Assembly: GCF_023156505.1 (NCBI RefSeq)
Contig: NZ_JALNMJ010000014.1
Coordinates: 62,001 to 126,000, forward strand
DNA: 64,000 bases
Direction of reading: 5' to 3'
DNA from: Roseibium sediminicola
Lineage (GTDB): Bacteria; Pseudomonadota; Alphaproteobacteria; Rhizobiales; Stappiaceae
Below the pieces are notes generated by a model. It worked only from the letters and a program-made list of their open reading frames with translations. It ran no database searches and had not been told where the DNA came from. How positions within the stretch are numbered: position 1 is the stretch's first letter; each line of letters begins with the position of its first letter. Positions 63,316 to 64,000 of the stretch are shown here, in pieces. A program made the position numbers and the translations under genes.

Positions 63316-64000
63316 ATGTTCCGTTCCTGTGCCGCCGCGTTCCTGATGCTCTGCTCCGTGAGCGCCGCCTGTGCCCAGTCCGGAGCCTCCGGCCTGCCGC
63401 TTCCCTCCGAATTGCCGCTTCTGGACTATGAGGCCAAGCTCTATCCGTTTGTCGCCGCGCGCACCTTTGCCAAGGACGGCTGGAAACACGACAAGCGCTG
63501 GCGCGACACCGGACCTTTTCTGCTGTCCACCAATTACGGCACCCACCCGGCCGTACGGATCTACTATTCGCCGGGGATGATCGACTGGCTCGAGGGCGGT
63601 CGCAAAGGCACGGTTCCCGACGGTGCCATGATCGTCAAGGAAATGGTCGGCGCTCCCGCGGCCCGTTACGTGGAATACCGGCGCTTGCTGGAAGTGCTGC
63701 ACCCGGACGATCCCGCGAAGGTCGAAAGCGAGATGCTGGCCTTCCTCTACAAGACCGGCGGGCTCAACTGGACCGTCATGGTGAAAGACAGTTCCGTCTC
63801 CCATGGAGGTTGGTTCTTTGCTTCGGTGGAACCGTCGGCGGAAGTGGATTCGTTCAATCCGCCCTATTCCCCCGCGTCCGGTCAGGCCGGCATCGGCACC
63901 TGCATGCGTTGCCACGCCTCCGCCGAGAACCAGCTGACCTTCTCCTCCCTCGACAATATCGAGGGGTATGACGGCGACCCGCTCATCTTTCGTGTCGATG
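63316..64000 (+). CDS. Secreted cytochrome P460-like protein (3' end outside window)
   Basis: The first 228 residues of a secreted c-type cytochrome; the frame is open to the window edge. It has a signal peptide (FRSCAAAFLMLCSVSAACA), a core resembling cytochrome P460 (WRDTGPFLLSTNYGTHPAVR, IYYSPGMIDWLEGGRKGTVP, DGAMIVKEM) and a heme-binding CMRCH near residue 205. P460 proteins oxidise hydroxylamine or related nitrogen compounds, but the P460 crosslinking Lys cannot be confirmed here. The ATG at 63316 has GGAGG eleven bases upstream. Confidence 0.75.
   Translation, partial: MFRSCAAAFLMLCSVSAACAQSGASGLPLPSELPLLDYEAKLYPFVAARTFAKDGWKHDKRWRDTGPFLLSTNYGTHPAVRIYYSPGMIDWLEGGRKGTVPDGAMIVKEMVGAPAARYVEYRRLLEVLHPDDPAKVESEMLAFLYKTGGLNWTVMVKDSSVSHGGWFFASVEPSAEVDSFNPPYSPASGQAGIGTCMRCHASAENQLTFSSLDNIEGYDGDPLIFRVD

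Noticed and set aside
1-64000. CRISPR arrays, prophage, insertion sequences, toxin-antitoxin or restriction operons
   Set aside because: No regularly spaced direct repeats, transposase motifs, phage structural genes or paired toxin-antitoxin frames were found on either strand.

Overview
The window is 64 kb of GC-rich chromosome from an alphaproteobacterium, most likely a marine member of the Hyphomicrobiales (Stappiaceae/Roseibium-like). This placement is an inference from gene content: pssA/psd phospholipid genes, a plant-type (class II) DAHP synthase, a RibH2-type lumazine synthase behind an FMN riboswitch, a DUF2865 protein, a PleD-like response regulator, CimA, and a gph/rpiA/DUF2059/gor neighbourhood familiar from rhizobial genomes. 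I see no integrase, transposase, CRISPR array or phage structural gene. The region looks like ordinary core/accessory chromosome with intergenic palindromic repeats.

Layout. 0-5 kb: zinc uptake operon znuC-znuB-zur (minus, translationally coupled, Zur-box-like palindrome upstream), then manC and a PcaF-type thiolase. 4.8-6.1 kb: small uncharacterised proteins. 6.4-12.1 kb: PadR regulator, periplasmic adaptor and an unusually long RND pump, closed by a strong terminator. 12.4-17.4 kb: MarR-GNAT fusion, SDR, psd-pssA, LysR, small RBS-rich ORF. 17.5-23.7 kb: FMN riboswitch-ribH2, Cys-rich ArsR with an Atm1-type ABC exporter, LysM/Ig-like protein, LOG protein. 23.8-30.2 kb: REC-REC-GGDEF diguanylate cyclase, RarD, CimA, GFA protein, DUF559 nuclease-like gene with an inverted-repeat element, cysS. 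30.5-35.7 kb: L,D-transpeptidase, BigR-like ArsR, CreA, a metallo-beta-lactamase-fold protein, MarR. 35.8-46.4 kb: DUF2865, gltX, MFS, nadE, amidohydrolase, DUF333, CheY-like protein, class II DAHP synthase. 46.7-53.5 kb: RTX lipase, VIT1-type transporter, GNAT, GGCT, class V aminotransferase. 52-64 kb: two tandem membrane diguanylate cyclases, gor, DUF2059, rpiA, a soluble MCP with a PilZ domain, gph, DUF4139 protein, tRNA-Val(CAC), and a truncated P460-like cytochrome.

Themes. Cyclic-di-GMP signalling is well represented: three GGDEF proteins (one with, two without the allosteric RxxD I-site) and one chemoreceptor-like protein that carries PilZ residues for binding the nucleotide. Several regulators sit beside clear palindromes (Zur, PadR, MarR-GNAT, MarR). 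At least three families of intergenic palindromic repeats occur, one flanking the DUF559 gene. All assignments come from reading translated sequence and motifs; no database search was run.
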